DNA from: an uncultured Clostridia bacterium
GTDB lineage: Bacteria > Bacillota > Clostridia > Oscillospirales > Ruminococcaceae
Direction: 5' to 3'
NCBI GenBank assembly: GCA_947363605.1
Contig: CANAQK010000015.1
Span: 1 to 36,202, forward strand
DNA length: 36,202 bases
Positions 26,437-35,008 of the stretch are shown piece by piece (the first letter of the stretch is position 1; every line of letters starts with the position of its first letter). A model generated the notes under the pieces. The model saw nothing but the letters and a program-made list of their open reading frames with translations. It did no database searches and was not told where the DNA came from. The translations under genes were made by a program, and so were the position numbers.

Positions 26437-27135
26437 TTAAAAGGGATTTTCCCCCTCCGGATTGTATTTTTTATAGCCGGGATGCCGCCCGGTAACCCGG
26501 TAAAAGCCCCGCAGGTCAATCAATTTCTGAATATTTTCCCGGCTGATGTCCCGGCTCCCGCCCAAAATCACCGCATTAATGGTGATCTTCGCCCAAAGCT
26601 CCAGGCTCTCCATCCGGTAAAAGGCGGTAATCACATCCGAGCCTACGGCCAACGCGCCATGATTTTCCAACAGCATGACATCGTGTTCCTCCAGATAAGG
26701 CTCGATCGCGTCAGGCACCTCCGAGGTGCTCGGGGTACCGTAAGGGGTCAGTGGGACGCTGCCCAGCACAGCCACATCTTCAATCATATTATACATATCC
26801 ATCGCTTTATGCGCGACGGCGAATCCGGTCGCACCCGGCGGATGTGCATGGAGCACGCTGAATACGTCCTCCCGCTTTTCGTAACAGCGCAGGTGCATTT
26901 TGATTTCGCTGGACGGGCGAAGCCCTTCCGCCGCTTCCAAGATGTTGCCTTGCCGGTCGATCCGGATCAGCTTATCCGGCGTAATAAAGCTTTTGCTCAT
27001 ACCGGTTGGCGTACAGAGGATGCTCCCATCCTCCAACCGGACAGACACATTGCCATCGTTCGCCGCGACCCATCCCAACTGCCATGTCTTATGGCAGACA
27101 TCGCAAATCTGATTTTTGATGATTTCCAATTCCAT
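26437..27135 (-). CDS. Class II aldolase (L-fuculose/L-rhamnulose 1-phosphate aldolase type)
   Basis: The 232-residue protein is a zinc-dependent class II aldolase/epimerase of the FucA-RhaD-AraD family. The likely zinc ligands are His96 and His98 (VLHAHPPG) and His159 (LLENHGALAVG), and Glu77 (SSEIKMHL) is the likely catalytic acid. The phosphate-binding start AANDGNVSVRL (25-35) is also present. It would split the ketose 1-phosphate made by the adjacent kinase into dihydroxyacetone phosphate and L-lactaldehyde. Length and spacing resemble FucA more than the longer RhaD. I chose ATG 27135 (GAAAGGGG upstream) over 27177. It is the first of the sugar genes. Confidence 0.9.
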   Translation of the reverse strand: MELEIIKNQICDVCHKTWQLGWVAANDGNVSVRLEDGSILCTPTGMSKSFITPDKLIRIDRQGNILEAAEGLRPSSEIKMHLRCYEKREDVFSVLHAHPPGATGFAVAHKAMDMYNMIEDVAVLGSVPLTPYGTPSTSEVPDAIEPYLEEHDVMLLENHGALAVGSDVITAFYRMESLELWAKITINAVILGGSRDISRENIQKLIDLRGFYRVTGRHPGYKKYNPEGENPF

Positions 27136-27185
27136 AAAAACGCCCCTTTCTATAAAAATACAAAATCCTAACAGCAAGCCTTCCT

Positions 27186-27641
27186 TTATAAAAGGCTCGC
27201 GGATCTTTTTTTATACAGAACCAGTTCGGGATCACTGCCATTTTCGGAATAAGTACAAACCAGCAGGAATTCCGGCGCGGCGATAATCCCATAGCACCGG
27301 CCGCCGTCCAGGGTCGATTCCAGCTGATTCCCAAGATAGACCGCGCGGTCGTCCAGCAGACGGACCCGTTCCCCGCCGGGCAGCGGGTAAGCCAAGTTGA
27401 CATAGCCGCCCTGCAGGGCATTCAGGCTCTCTACCCGGGGCAGTCCCGGAATCCCCAGCGAATTGAATTCTTCCATCAGCGTCCGCTTGAGCGATTGAAA
27501 GCCCTCTTTCCCACCTTTCCGGAATAATTCGGCGATAAAGCAGGCTGTTCCAAAGGGGCAGCCATTGGTTTCGGCGCATCCCTTGCAGTTCTCCCGCATC
27601 TCGCATACGGCGCACTCCGCCCCGCAGATTGATTGAGTCAT
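27186..27641 (-). CDS. DUF3795-like cysteine-rich protein
   Basis: The 151-residue protein has seven Cys in its first 34 residues (C6, C10, C13, C19, C22, C28, C34), as in the DUF3795 family of anaerobes. It therefore likely binds metal or an iron-sulfur cluster. The C-terminal half is unremarkable. Its start overlaps the recN stop as ATGA, so it is translationally coupled to recN. The aldolase follows 50 bp later with no convincing terminator between. Function unknown. Confidence 0.72.
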   Translation of the reverse strand: MTQSICGAECAVCEMRENCKGCAETNGCPFGTACFIAELFRKGGKEGFQSLKRTLMEEFNSLGIPGLPRVESLNALQGGYVNLAYPLPGGERVRLLDDRAVYLGNQLESTLDGGRCYGIIAAPEFLLVCTYSENGSDPELVLYKKRSASLL

Positions 27642-29335
27642 CCAAGATCCCTTCTTTCTGGTTGATTTTTCCGACGGCCGTTTTGGATCATTTCAGCGGC
27701 ATTTTTCAGGGTTAGGCTGGTAATCTGGTCTGTCCCCATAATCCGCGCCACCTCGGCTGTCCGCCCTTCCAAATCCAATGGGAGGACTTCTGTAAATGTC
27801 CGTTCCTCATCGCTTTCCTTCTGAATCAGGTAATGGGCATCCGCCAACGCCGCGATCTGGGCCAGATGGGTCACCACCAGAATCTGGCGGTGTTCCGCCG
27901 CCTGCTGAAGCTTGAGCCCGATCTTCTGGGCTGCACGGCCAGACACCCCGGTATCCACCTCGTCAAAAATAAGGGTCGGTATCTCGTCCCGATCCGCCAG
28001 CGTATTCTTAATCGCCAGCATAATCCGGGAAAGCTCACCGCCCGACGCAATTTTCGCCACCGGCTTAGGCGGTTCCCCGCGATTAGTCGAGATCAAAAAC
28101 TCCACCGCATCCCGGCCGCGCGGGTTCGGCTTACCCTGCTGCATGGACACTTCCAACCGTACATTCGGCATATCCAGAAAAGCCAGTTCCTTGGTCACGC
28201 TGGCTGTCAGCCGCTCCGCCGCCTGCCGCCGCAAAGCCGTAATCTCCTCCGCCAGTCTCAGCAGCCGCTGATATTCCCGCTGGCCTGCCTGGTTTAATTC
28301 CTGAATCCGCTGGCCGGAAAGCTCCAATGAGGAAAGCTCCTCCTGCGCCGCTTCCCCATATTTCAGCACGGCTTCAATATTGCCGCCGTATTTCCGCTTC
28401 AGTTGGTTCAATTCGTCCAGACGGTTTTCCAGCCGTTCCAATTCGGTGGGACTGAAATGCAGGCTCTCCATCAATTCGGCAATACCTTCCGAGAGGGATT
28501 CCAGCTCCGCGCCGACCCCATCCAGCTTTGAATACAATTCTCCCGCGTTTTCACAAACGTCGGCAGCACGCTCCAAGCTCTGGATTGCCTGCCGGGTCAG
28601 GTCGAGGCTTCCACCCTCCCCGCTGTCCCCGTCCAATGCAGCCTGTGCCTGCCGTAAAAATCCTAAAATTCGGGAAGCGCTGCGGTATTCCGTCCGCTTG
28701 GCTTCCAAGGCTTCATCCTCTCCCGGACGCAGTTCCGCCGTCCGGATCTCATTGACCTGATAGGTCAGCAAATCGATCCGCTCCGCCTTTCCCTGTTCAT
28801 TCTGAGCAGCTTTTTTCATCTCCCGCTTGATCCGGACGACATTGCGATAGCAGTCGGTATATTCCTCCAGGGGGACAGAAAGATCACCGTAGCGGTCCAA
28901 AATCTCCATATGGCGTTCCGGCGCCAGCAACACCTGGTTGTCATGCTGTCCATGAATATTAATCAACTCCGTCCCAATCTCCCGCAGGATCCCCACGGTG
29001 ACAGGACGACCGCTGATCCGCGCAGAGGATTTCGCATCCGCGAAAATCTCCCGCATGATGGTGATCTCGCCTTCCTCCGGCTCATAACCATATTCAGCTA
29101 GCTTAGCCACCGCACGAGGAGGGAGTTCTCGGAAGCTGGCGGTAATCCGCGCCTTGGCTGCCCCATGGCGCACTACCTCCCGAGAAACCCGGTGCCCCAG
29201 AATCGCGTTGATCGCGTCAATCACAATCGACTTCCCGGCGCCGGTTTCCCCAGTAAACACATTCAGGCCCTCCCGCAGGGAAATCCCTGCTTTTTCAATG
29301 ACGGCCAGGTTTTCAATATAAAGCTCACACAGCAT
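27638..29335 (-). CDS. recN: DNA repair protein RecN
   Basis: RecN is an SMC-like ATPase that acts early in double-strand break repair. The 565-residue product has the Walker A motif GETGAGKS at 29-36, a long coiled-coil middle from about 150 to 360, the ABC signature IASGGELSRIMLAIK and Walker B LIFDEVDTGVSG, then a conserved His switch in VVTHLAQIAA. GGAGGAAGGGAG precedes the ATG. It sits directly after argR and before the DUF3795 gene, as is usual downstream of nadK-argR in Firmicutes. Confidence 0.98.
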   Translation of the reverse strand: MLCELYIENLAVIEKAGISLREGLNVFTGETGAGKSIVIDAINAILGHRVSREVVRHGAAKARITASFRELPPRAVAKLAEYGYEPEEGEITIMREIFADAKSSARISGRPVTVGILREIGTELINIHGQHDNQVLLAPERHMEILDRYGDLSVPLEEYTDCYRNVVRIKREMKKAAQNEQGKAERIDLLTYQVNEIRTAELRPGEDEALEAKRTEYRSASRILGFLRQAQAALDGDSGEGGSLDLTRQAIQSLERAADVCENAGELYSKLDGVGAELESLSEGIAELMESLHFSPTELERLENRLDELNQLKRKYGGNIEAVLKYGEAAQEELSSLELSGQRIQELNQAGQREYQRLLRLAEEITALRRQAAERLTASVTKELAFLDMPNVRLEVSMQQGKPNPRGRDAVEFLISTNRGEPPKPVAKIASGGELSRIMLAIKNTLADRDEIPTLIFDEVDTGVSGRAAQKIGLKLQQAAEHRQILVVTHLAQIAALADAHYLIQKESDEERTFTEVLPLDLEGRTAEVARIMGTDQITSLTLKNAAEMIQNGRRKNQPERRDLG

Positions 29336-29359
29336 GGAAATCTCCCTTCCTCCAGCGGT

Positions 29360-29812
29360 TCAGCCCAGCATCCCACGAATCCGCTCGGTCAGCCCAGCGG
29401 CCTGCTCCGTATTCCGCATCAGAATAAAGACAGTATCATCCCCGGCGAGTGTCCCTACAATATCCGGAAGAGCCATCAGGTCAATAGCCGCACAGGCCGC
29501 ATTTCCCATTCCGACATGGCACTTCACCGCGACAATATTCTGTCCGTAATCGACGCTGATGACAGCCTCCATAAAAATGGATCGATAACGAAGGCTTCGT
29601 TTGCGATCCTGCTCTGAAAATTTCTGGGCATAGCAGTATTTTCCATCCTCGGACAAAACTTTTACCAGGTCCAGGCTTTTGATATCCCGTGAAACGGTCG
29701 CCTGCGTCACCTCAAAGCCATAACCGCGCAGGGCTTCCTGAAGCCCCTCCTGCGTAGTAACCGCATTTTTTGAAATGATCTCCAAAATCGCTTCATGTCG
29801 TTTTGTCTTCAT
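29360..29812 (-). CDS. argR: Arginine repressor ArgR
   Basis: The 150-residue protein has the N-terminal winged helix-turn-helix (RHEAILEIISKNAVTTQEGL and ATVSRDIKSLDLVKV) and the C-terminal arginine-binding, trimer-forming domain (AACAAIDLMALPDIVGTLAGD, read without its last residue). Its length is normal. It should repress arginine biosynthesis or activate catabolism when arginine is high. Its start overlaps the nadK stop as ATGA with GGAGG upstream. No arginine genes occur in the window, so its targets are elsewhere. Its place here reflects the conserved Firmicutes cluster. Confidence 0.96.
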   Translation of the reverse strand: MKTKRHEAILEIISKNAVTTQEGLQEALRGYGFEVTQATVSRDIKSLDLVKVLSEDGKYCYAQKFSEQDRKRSLRYRSIFMEAVISVDYGQNIVAVKCHVGMGNAACAAIDLMALPDIVGTLAGDDTVFILMRNTEQAAGLTERIRGMLG

Positions 29813-30675
29813 AATCGTCCTCCAGACGGGGTATCAAATTTTTGATGAATAGTCATATAAAAGCTTTTTTCCTTCAGGCAAATAAACCGTGCGCTTTTCT
29901 CGCTCCGGCAGATCTCTACTTTATCATTCAAGCATATAGGCTCCCCCACTTCACCGTCTACCGTCAAAAAGACCTCGCAGCGGCTGAGAGGAGAGAGGGT
30001 CAAAGTCAGCACGCGTTCGTCCGATATAATCACCGGCCGGGTCGAAAGGGAATGAGGGCAGATCGGTGTCAAACCGATGCAGCGAATCGACGGCTCGATA
30101 ATCGGCCCTCCAGCCGACAGCGCATAGGCCGTCGATCCGGTAGGAGTGGACACAATCACTCCATTGGCGCGATAGGACATCATCATCTGTCCGCCACAGA
30201 GAATATCTAAATCCACCATCCGGGAGAGGGCCCCATTGGAAAGCACCACATCGTTCAAAGCTAGATAGCGCTTTTCGCTGTCCCCCTGCCGGAGAGTGCA
30301 TTCCAGCATCATCCGATCCTCGAGAGTATATTCCCCGTTGGTCAGCCGCGCCAACAAGTCCAGTTCGTCCGCTTCTATTTCTGCCATAAATCCCAAACGT
30401 CCCAGATTAATCCCCAGTAAAGGTAAATCCCATTCCACTGCCCGTTTGGCTTCATGCAGCATGGTGCCATCTCCCCCGATTGCAATCAGGAAATCGGCTT
30501 TCCGGAACGCTTCACGGGAATTCAGGCAGTACTCCGCTTCCGGCAAATGGAGCAGCAAACGATAAGATTCCTGCATCATAGGCCGGATACCGACCTCCAG
30601 CAGCTTCTGCACTACCGCCCGGGTACATTCCGGCGCATTCCGTTTTTCCAAATTGGGTACAATCAGCGCCCGCAT
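29809..30675 (-). CDS. nadK: NAD kinase
   Basis: NadK phosphorylates NAD to NADP. The 288-residue product contains the diagnostic GGDGT at 67-71 (AIGGDGTMLHEA), the NE/D-type ALNDVVLSNG and the glycine-rich VSTPTGSTAYALSAGGP. I chose ATG 30675 because AAAGGGG lies 7 bases before it, rather than the upstream ATG at 30696, which overlaps tlyA. The gene begins 17 bp after the tlyA stop and overlaps argR by 4 bp. Confidence 0.97.
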   Translation of the reverse strand: MRALIVPNLEKRNAPECTRAVVQKLLEVGIRPMMQESYRLLLHLPEAEYCLNSREAFRKADFLIAIGGDGTMLHEAKRAVEWDLPLLGINLGRLGFMAEIEADELDLLARLTNGEYTLEDRMMLECTLRQGDSEKRYLALNDVVLSNGALSRMVDLDILCGGQMMMSYRANGVIVSTPTGSTAYALSAGGPIIEPSIRCIGLTPICPHSLSTRPVIISDERVLTLTLSPLSRCEVFLTVDGEVGEPICLNDKVEICRSEKSARFICLKEKSFYMTIHQKFDTPSGGRL

Positions 30676-30692
30676 CCCTGTTCCCCTTTCTG

Positions 30693-31496
30693 TCATGCCG
30701 GATCCAATACCTCATGCGACCGCCGCACCATTTCCTCCACTGTGGAAAAGGGCAGGATATCCGAATCCGGCCGGTTTTGAATGTAATAAAGATACTCAAT
30801 ATTCCCCTGAGGGCCTTTAATCGGTGAAAAGGTTGCTCCCTTTACCGAAAAATCCCGCTCCAGCAGAAAATCGTAAATTTTCCGACAAACTTCCAAATGT
30901 ACTTCCGGATCCCGGACGACCCCTTTTTTTCCGACTTTGCTCTTGCCTGCTTCAAACTGCGGCTTCACCAAGCAAAGAGCATAACCATCCGGTTTCAACA
31001 GGGTTTGCAGGACAGGGAGCACCAATGTCAGCGAAATAAAGGATACATCAATCGATGCAAAATCCAGCTCCTCCGGCACCTGCTCCCGGGTAATGTACCG
31101 AATATTCGTTCGTTCGAGGTTCACCACACGGTCATCCGTCCGCAGCTTCCAGGCCAGCTGGCCATAGCCTACATCCACCGCATAAACCCGCTCTGCCCCA
31201 TTCTGGAGCATACAATCGGTAAAACCTCCGGTCGATGCCCCAATATCCATACAGATACAGCCCTCCAGCCGCAGGCCGTAAAGCTCCATCGCTTTCTCTA
31301 GTTTTAGTCCGCCCCGGCTGACATACCGCAGTCCGCCACGGACTTCCAGCGGGCTTCCCTCCTCCACCAGCATTCCGGCTTTTTCACACCGCTCCGTTCC
31401 GAGAAATACCTCGCCCGCCATGATCAGTGCTTTTGCCTTTTCCCGGCTTTCTGCTTTTCCCTGCTCTACTAAAGCTAGATCCAGCCTGATTTTCAA
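30693..31496 (-). CDS. tlyA: TlyA family rRNA methyltransferase
   Basis: TlyA proteins 2'-O-methylate cytidines in 16S and 23S rRNA. The 267-residue product has an N-terminal S4 RNA-binding domain (RLDLALVEQGKAESREKAKA and GGLRYVSRGGLKLEKAM) and an FtsJ-like Rossmann methyltransferase domain. The latter has the SAM motif DIGASTGGFTDCML, a DVGYG segment, and KxDK-type catalytic residues such as Lys in LVKPQFEAGK. The start is TTG at 31496: it overlaps the dxs stop as TTGA, and AGGAG stands 11 bases before it. Any start further upstream lies inside dxs in another frame. Family length is about 268 residues, which fits. Confidence 0.93.
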   Translation of the reverse strand: MKIRLDLALVEQGKAESREKAKALIMAGEVFLGTERCEKAGMLVEEGSPLEVRGGLRYVSRGGLKLEKAMELYGLRLEGCICMDIGASTGGFTDCMLQNGAERVYAVDVGYGQLAWKLRTDDRVVNLERTNIRYITREQVPEELDFASIDVSFISLTLVLPVLQTLLKPDGYALCLVKPQFEAGKSKVGKKGVVRDPEVHLEVCRKIYDFLLERDFSVKGATFSPIKGPQGNIEYLYYIQNRPDSDILPFSTVEEMVRRSHEVLDPA

Positions 31497-33352
31497 CTCC
31501 GCTTCATCTCCTGTCTGATTATTTCCGCAATCGAGTTGCTGTCCAATCCCAGTTTCCGCATTAAATCGGGAACATCCCCTTGCGGAACGAACTGATCCCG
31601 TACGGCCTGGATCCGATAACGCCCCTTCCAGCCGCGCTCCAGCAACCGGGCAGCAAACTGCTCGCCAATCCCTCCGGATGCCATCCCCTCCTCCGCAAAG
31701 AGGATCACCGGATAAGCGGACGCCGCCGCAATTACTGCTTCCTCCAGCGGCGCAATACGGGTCAGTTTCAGCAGAGAGGGGGCAAAGCCTTCCTGCTCGA
31801 TTTGCTTCCGGGCATCCCAGCAATGGGAAAACAGCCGGCCATACGATACAACCAGCATTTCCGGAGAGCCGGGACAGAGCGTATAATCCAGCGAAGTCGG
31901 CAGAGAATGGGTATGCTTGTCCGCACCGCGGGGATAGCGCACCGCTACCACGCCGGTTTCCCGTTTCAATGCCTGTTCCAGGCAAAGCCGCAATTCACCA
32001 TAGCCCTCAGGCGAATAGACCGTCACATGAGGAATACTGCTTAAAAATCCGGCATCAAACAAGCCCTGATGGGTTTCTCCATCTTCTCCCACCAAGCCAG
32101 CCCGATCCACACAAAGCAGCACCGGCTTTTGGTCGATGGCCAGGTCGTGGATCACCTGGTCATAGCCCCGCTGCAAAAAGCTGGAATACACACAAAAGAC
32201 CGGCCGCATTCCACGCGCCGCCAAACCGCCTGCAAAAGTTACCGCGTGTTCCTCCGCAATCCCGACATCGAAAAAACGCTCCCGATGCGCTGCATTGAAC
32301 AGATGCAGCCCCGTCCCATATTTCATCGCTGCCGTAATCGCACAGATCCGCTTGTCCTCCTCCGCCAGCCGGGTCAATTCCATGCCTGCCTGGTTGGAAT
32401 AACAGTCAGACATTGTCACATTATCCCCGCCGTTCAGGATATCGAAACCAGCCGTTGCATGATAGGCGCCAGGATTTTCCTCTGCAAAGGGATATCCCTT
32501 GCCCTTAACCGTTTCCACCTGGATAACCACCGGAGCTTCCAATTCTTTTGCCCGTGAAAGCGCGCGCGTCAGCTCAGAAAGGTCATGACCATTGATCGGG
32601 CCCAGATAGTAAAAGCCCATTTCTTCAAAATAAGTCGAGGGATATAAGATCGACTTCATCAGCGATTTGGAACGTTCCAGCCAGCTTTTCATCATCTTCC
32701 CCAACACTGGGATATGCTTCAGCAGGATATCTACCCCTCGTTTGAAACGGAGATACGCAGGCCTGGAACGCATAGAGGAAAGATAGCGTGCAAAGGCTCC
32801 CACATTCTTGGAAATCGACATATCGTTATGGTTGAGGATTACCACCAGCCGAGTCTTGCTCCGCCCGGCGTTATTCATCGCCTCATAGGCTTCCCCGCCG
32901 GTCAGCGCGCCATCCCCAATCAAGGCGATCGTGTAGTCCTTGCACCCCTGAAGCCGGTTGGCACAGGCAATCCCATACGCCGCCGAAATCGAGGTGGAAG
33001 CATGACCTGCCAAAAAAGCATCGTGCGGGCTTTCATGGGGCTTAGGAAAGCCCGAAATCCCACCCGTTTTCCGCAGCCGGGCAAAATCCTTTTTCCGTCC
33101 GGTCAACAGCTTATGGGTATAGCACTGATGCCCGACATCGAATACCAGCTGATCCTCCGGAGAATGGAACACCCGATGCAGAGCAACCGTCAGTTCCACT
33201 ACGCCCAGATTGGAGGCCAAATGCCCTCCGGTCTGGGAAATAGATTCGATCAAAAAAGCACGGATTTCTTCACAAAGCGGCCCGAGCTCCGACTCCGGCA
33301 GGCGCTTGAGGTCAGCCGGAGTCTGGATCTGATCCAGAAGCGGTGTATTCAT
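31493..33352 (-). CDS. dxs: 1-deoxy-D-xylulose-5-phosphate synthase
   Basis: Dxs condenses pyruvate with glyceraldehyde 3-phosphate, using thiamine diphosphate, as the first step of the MEP isoprenoid pathway. The 619-residue product has the TPP motif GDGALTGGEAYEAMNNAG (146-163) with a following NHND segment, His44 (GGHLASNLGVVEL), the transketolase pyrimidine-domain block GIAEEHAVTFAGGLAARGM, and ETHQGLFDAG. The ATG is preceded by a weak GGAAAGG 13 bases away, next to a GGCCCT/AGGGCC hairpin, so its initiation may be controlled. The downstream product of ispA (farnesyl-type diphosphate) is encoded two genes upstream in the same operon. Confidence 0.97.
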   Translation of the reverse strand: MNTPLLDQIQTPADLKRLPESELGPLCEEIRAFLIESISQTGGHLASNLGVVELTVALHRVFHSPEDQLVFDVGHQCYTHKLLTGRKKDFARLRKTGGISGFPKPHESPHDAFLAGHASTSISAAYGIACANRLQGCKDYTIALIGDGALTGGEAYEAMNNAGRSKTRLVVILNHNDMSISKNVGAFARYLSSMRSRPAYLRFKRGVDILLKHIPVLGKMMKSWLERSKSLMKSILYPSTYFEEMGFYYLGPINGHDLSELTRALSRAKELEAPVVIQVETVKGKGYPFAEENPGAYHATAGFDILNGGDNVTMSDCYSNQAGMELTRLAEEDKRICAITAAMKYGTGLHLFNAAHRERFFDVGIAEEHAVTFAGGLAARGMRPVFCVYSSFLQRGYDQVIHDLAIDQKPVLLCVDRAGLVGEDGETHQGLFDAGFLSSIPHVTVYSPEGYGELRLCLEQALKRETGVVAVRYPRGADKHTHSLPTSLDYTLCPGSPEMLVVSYGRLFSHCWDARKQIEQEGFAPSLLKLTRIAPLEEAVIAAASAYPVILFAEEGMASGGIGEQFAARLLERGWKGRYRIQAVRDQFVPQGDVPDLMRKLGLDSNSIAEIIRQEMKRS

Positions 33353-33372
33353 ATGCGAAATTCTGCCTTTCC

Positions 33373-33388
33373 GGCCCTTGCGAGGGCC
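33373..33388 (-). repeat. Short GC hairpin in the dxs leader
   Basis: GGCCCT (33373-33378) pairs with AGGGCC (33383-33388) across a four-base loop. It sits immediately before the weak dxs ribosome binding site and is not followed by a T-run. It may influence dxs translation. Confidence 0.35.
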
Positions 33389-33409
33389 TGTTCTCTTTAA
33401 TGCGGAAAA

Positions 33410-33871
33410 TCATCCGTGCATCGGCACCAGCATCGCAATTAAGATTCCCAGCAGTGCTCCGCCCAAAACCTCCAGTGGAGTATGGCCGAGGAATTCCTTC
33501 AGCTCCCCTTTATTCCGCGGAATATAGCTGATGTCGTTTTTATTTTTCTTCACGATCATATTGATCACCTTGGCGTGTTCTCCCGCCGCCCTCCGGACAC
33601 CCATCGCATCGTACATGACAATGCTGGCCAACAGAAAACTCATCGCGAACAGCGGTGACTGGAACCCCACGCTTCGTGCGATCGCAATAGTCATGGAACA
33701 AACCGAAGCGGAATGCGCACTGGGCATTCCTCCCGCACCGATCATCCGCTCCATCTTGAGCTTTTTCGTTTTGAACAGATTCAGCAGGGTCTTGATTACC
33801 TGTGCCGAAAACCATGAAAGAAGGGCAACATTCAGCACATAATTTGAAAATAAATCCTGGATTTTTGACAT
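33410..33871 (-). CDS. Divergent PAP2 family membrane protein
   Basis: The 153-residue protein belongs to the divergent PAP2 (DUF212) family. It has three or four membrane helices and the motifs GAGGMPSAHSA (45-55), MYDAMGVRRAAGEHA and LGHTPLEVLGGALLG, which recall the acid phosphatase active site. Such proteins may dephosphorylate lipid or isoprenoid diphosphates, and its place between ispA and dxs would suit that, but the activity is unproved. GGGGAGG precedes the ATG. Confidence 0.9.
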   Translation of the reverse strand: MSKIQDLFSNYVLNVALLSWFSAQVIKTLLNLFKTKKLKMERMIGAGGMPSAHSASVCSMTIAIARSVGFQSPLFAMSFLLASIVMYDAMGVRRAAGEHAKVINMIVKKNKNDISYIPRNKGELKEFLGHTPLEVLGGALLGILIAMLVPMHG

Positions 33872-33907
33872 CCTGTTCCCTCCCCGGGCTGCAAATTCTC
33901 ATTCATT

Positions 33908-34801
33908 TCAGGAACGACGGCTGAGCAGCTGCTCCGTCAATTCCAGTAAGAAACCCTGCTCTGGAAGCAGCGCCAGCGTTTCTGCCGCCGCACGAGTCGT
34001 CTGTTCCGCCAGCTCCTTGGCTTTTTCCAGTCCATAAAGGGAAACAAAAGTCACCTTCTGATTTTCCGCATCACTGCCGACCGGTTTCCCTAATTCTTCC
34101 GATGTACTGGTCACATCCAGGATATCATCCACCGTTTGGAAGGCCAGCCCCAGATTGCGGGCATATTTCTCCGCACACTGGCAACCTGCTTCATCGGCTC
34201 CTGCCATCACCGCCCCGCAAAGGCAGGCGGCCTCCAGCAACGCCGACGTTTTCAGACGATGAATCTCTGTCAAGGTTTGAGCATCCAGGCTGGTTCCTTC
34301 GGTTTCCAGATCCATCACCTGGCCGCCAACCATTCCCAAAACCCCCGCTTTTTCCGCCAGGATCCTTGAAGCCTTCAGGCAGCGCAGGGGGTCTGCACTG
34401 GTACGCTCCGGCGCGGAAGCGATCAATTCAAAAGCAAAGGTCAGCAGGGCGTCACCCGCCAGCAAGGCTTCCGCCTCCCCGAATTCCTTATGGCAGGAAG
34501 GCCGTCCCCGACGGAAATCATCGTCATCCATACAGGGGAGATCGTCATGGATCAGGCTGTAGGTATGCAGGCATTCTACCGCGCAGGCCACCGGAAGCGC
34601 AGAAACTGGATCCCCACCGAAAATCCGGCAGAACTCCAGCGTCAGGGTCGGACGGATCCGCTTGCCTCCCGCCGAAACGGAATAGCGCATCGCTCTCCGA
34701 ATCGCGTTAAACGAACCGCCTTCCGCCGGAAGATACTCCTCCAGCGCGGCGTTGATCTGGGCAAGATAAGCCTCCTGCCAAGCTTGAAACTCATTCCTCA
34801 T
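33908..34801 (-). CDS. ispA: Polyprenyl (farnesyl/geranyl) diphosphate synthase
   Basis: The 297-residue protein is a short-chain trans-prenyl transferase, making farnesyl or related diphosphate from isopentenyl and dimethylallyl diphosphate. It has GGKRIRP (45-51), the first Asp-rich motif HDDLPCMDDDDFRRGRPSC, GGQVMDLETEG, and the second Asp-rich motif TVDDILD followed by LGKPVGSDAENQKVTFVSL. Product chain length is set by residues before the first motif and cannot be read with confidence, but the operon and length fit FPP. It overlaps xseB by 11 bp. Confidence 0.95.
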   Translation of the reverse strand: MRNEFQAWQEAYLAQINAALEEYLPAEGGSFNAIRRAMRYSVSAGGKRIRPTLTLEFCRIFGGDPVSALPVACAVECLHTYSLIHDDLPCMDDDDFRRGRPSCHKEFGEAEALLAGDALLTFAFELIASAPERTSADPLRCLKASRILAEKAGVLGMVGGQVMDLETEGTSLDAQTLTEIHRLKTSALLEAACLCGAVMAGADEAGCQCAEKYARNLGLAFQTVDDILDVTSTSEELGKPVGSDAENQKVTFVSLYGLEKAKELAEQTTRAAAETLALLPEQGFLLELTEQLLSRRS

Positions 34802-35003
34802 GCTGCGTTTTTTTCAACTCCTCCATTTTCAGCTTGGCTGATTTCAGCCGTCCGTTGCAAAGGGATGTCAGCTGCACGCCCTGTTCGTAAAGCTTCATGG
34901 CTTCTTCCAAGGGCAGTTCGCCGGTTTCCAGTTTCTGAACCAACTCCTCCAACTGAAGCAACGCTTCTTCAAAAGAAGGTTCTTGTACAGTTTTCTTGGG
35001 CAT
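34791..35003 (-). CDS. xseB: Exodeoxyribonuclease VII small subunit
   Basis: The 70-residue protein is the small subunit of exonuclease VII. It has the typical FEEALLQLEELVQKLETGEL and PLEEAMKLYEQGVQL segments, a helical hairpin that binds the large subunit. AGAAAGGAT precedes the ATG; the start lies 5 bp after the xseA stop, and the end overlaps ispA. The complex degrades single-stranded DNA. Confidence 0.96.
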   Translation of the reverse strand: MPKKTVQEPSFEEALLQLEELVQKLETGELPLEEAMKLYEQGVQLTSLCNGRLKSAKLKMEELKKTQHEE

Positions 35004-35008
35004 AATGC

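Noticed and set aside
31497-31985. Upstream extension of tlyA to an ATG at 31985
   Set aside because: The extra 163 residues are the out-of-frame translation of dxs, and family length is reached from the TTG at 31496.
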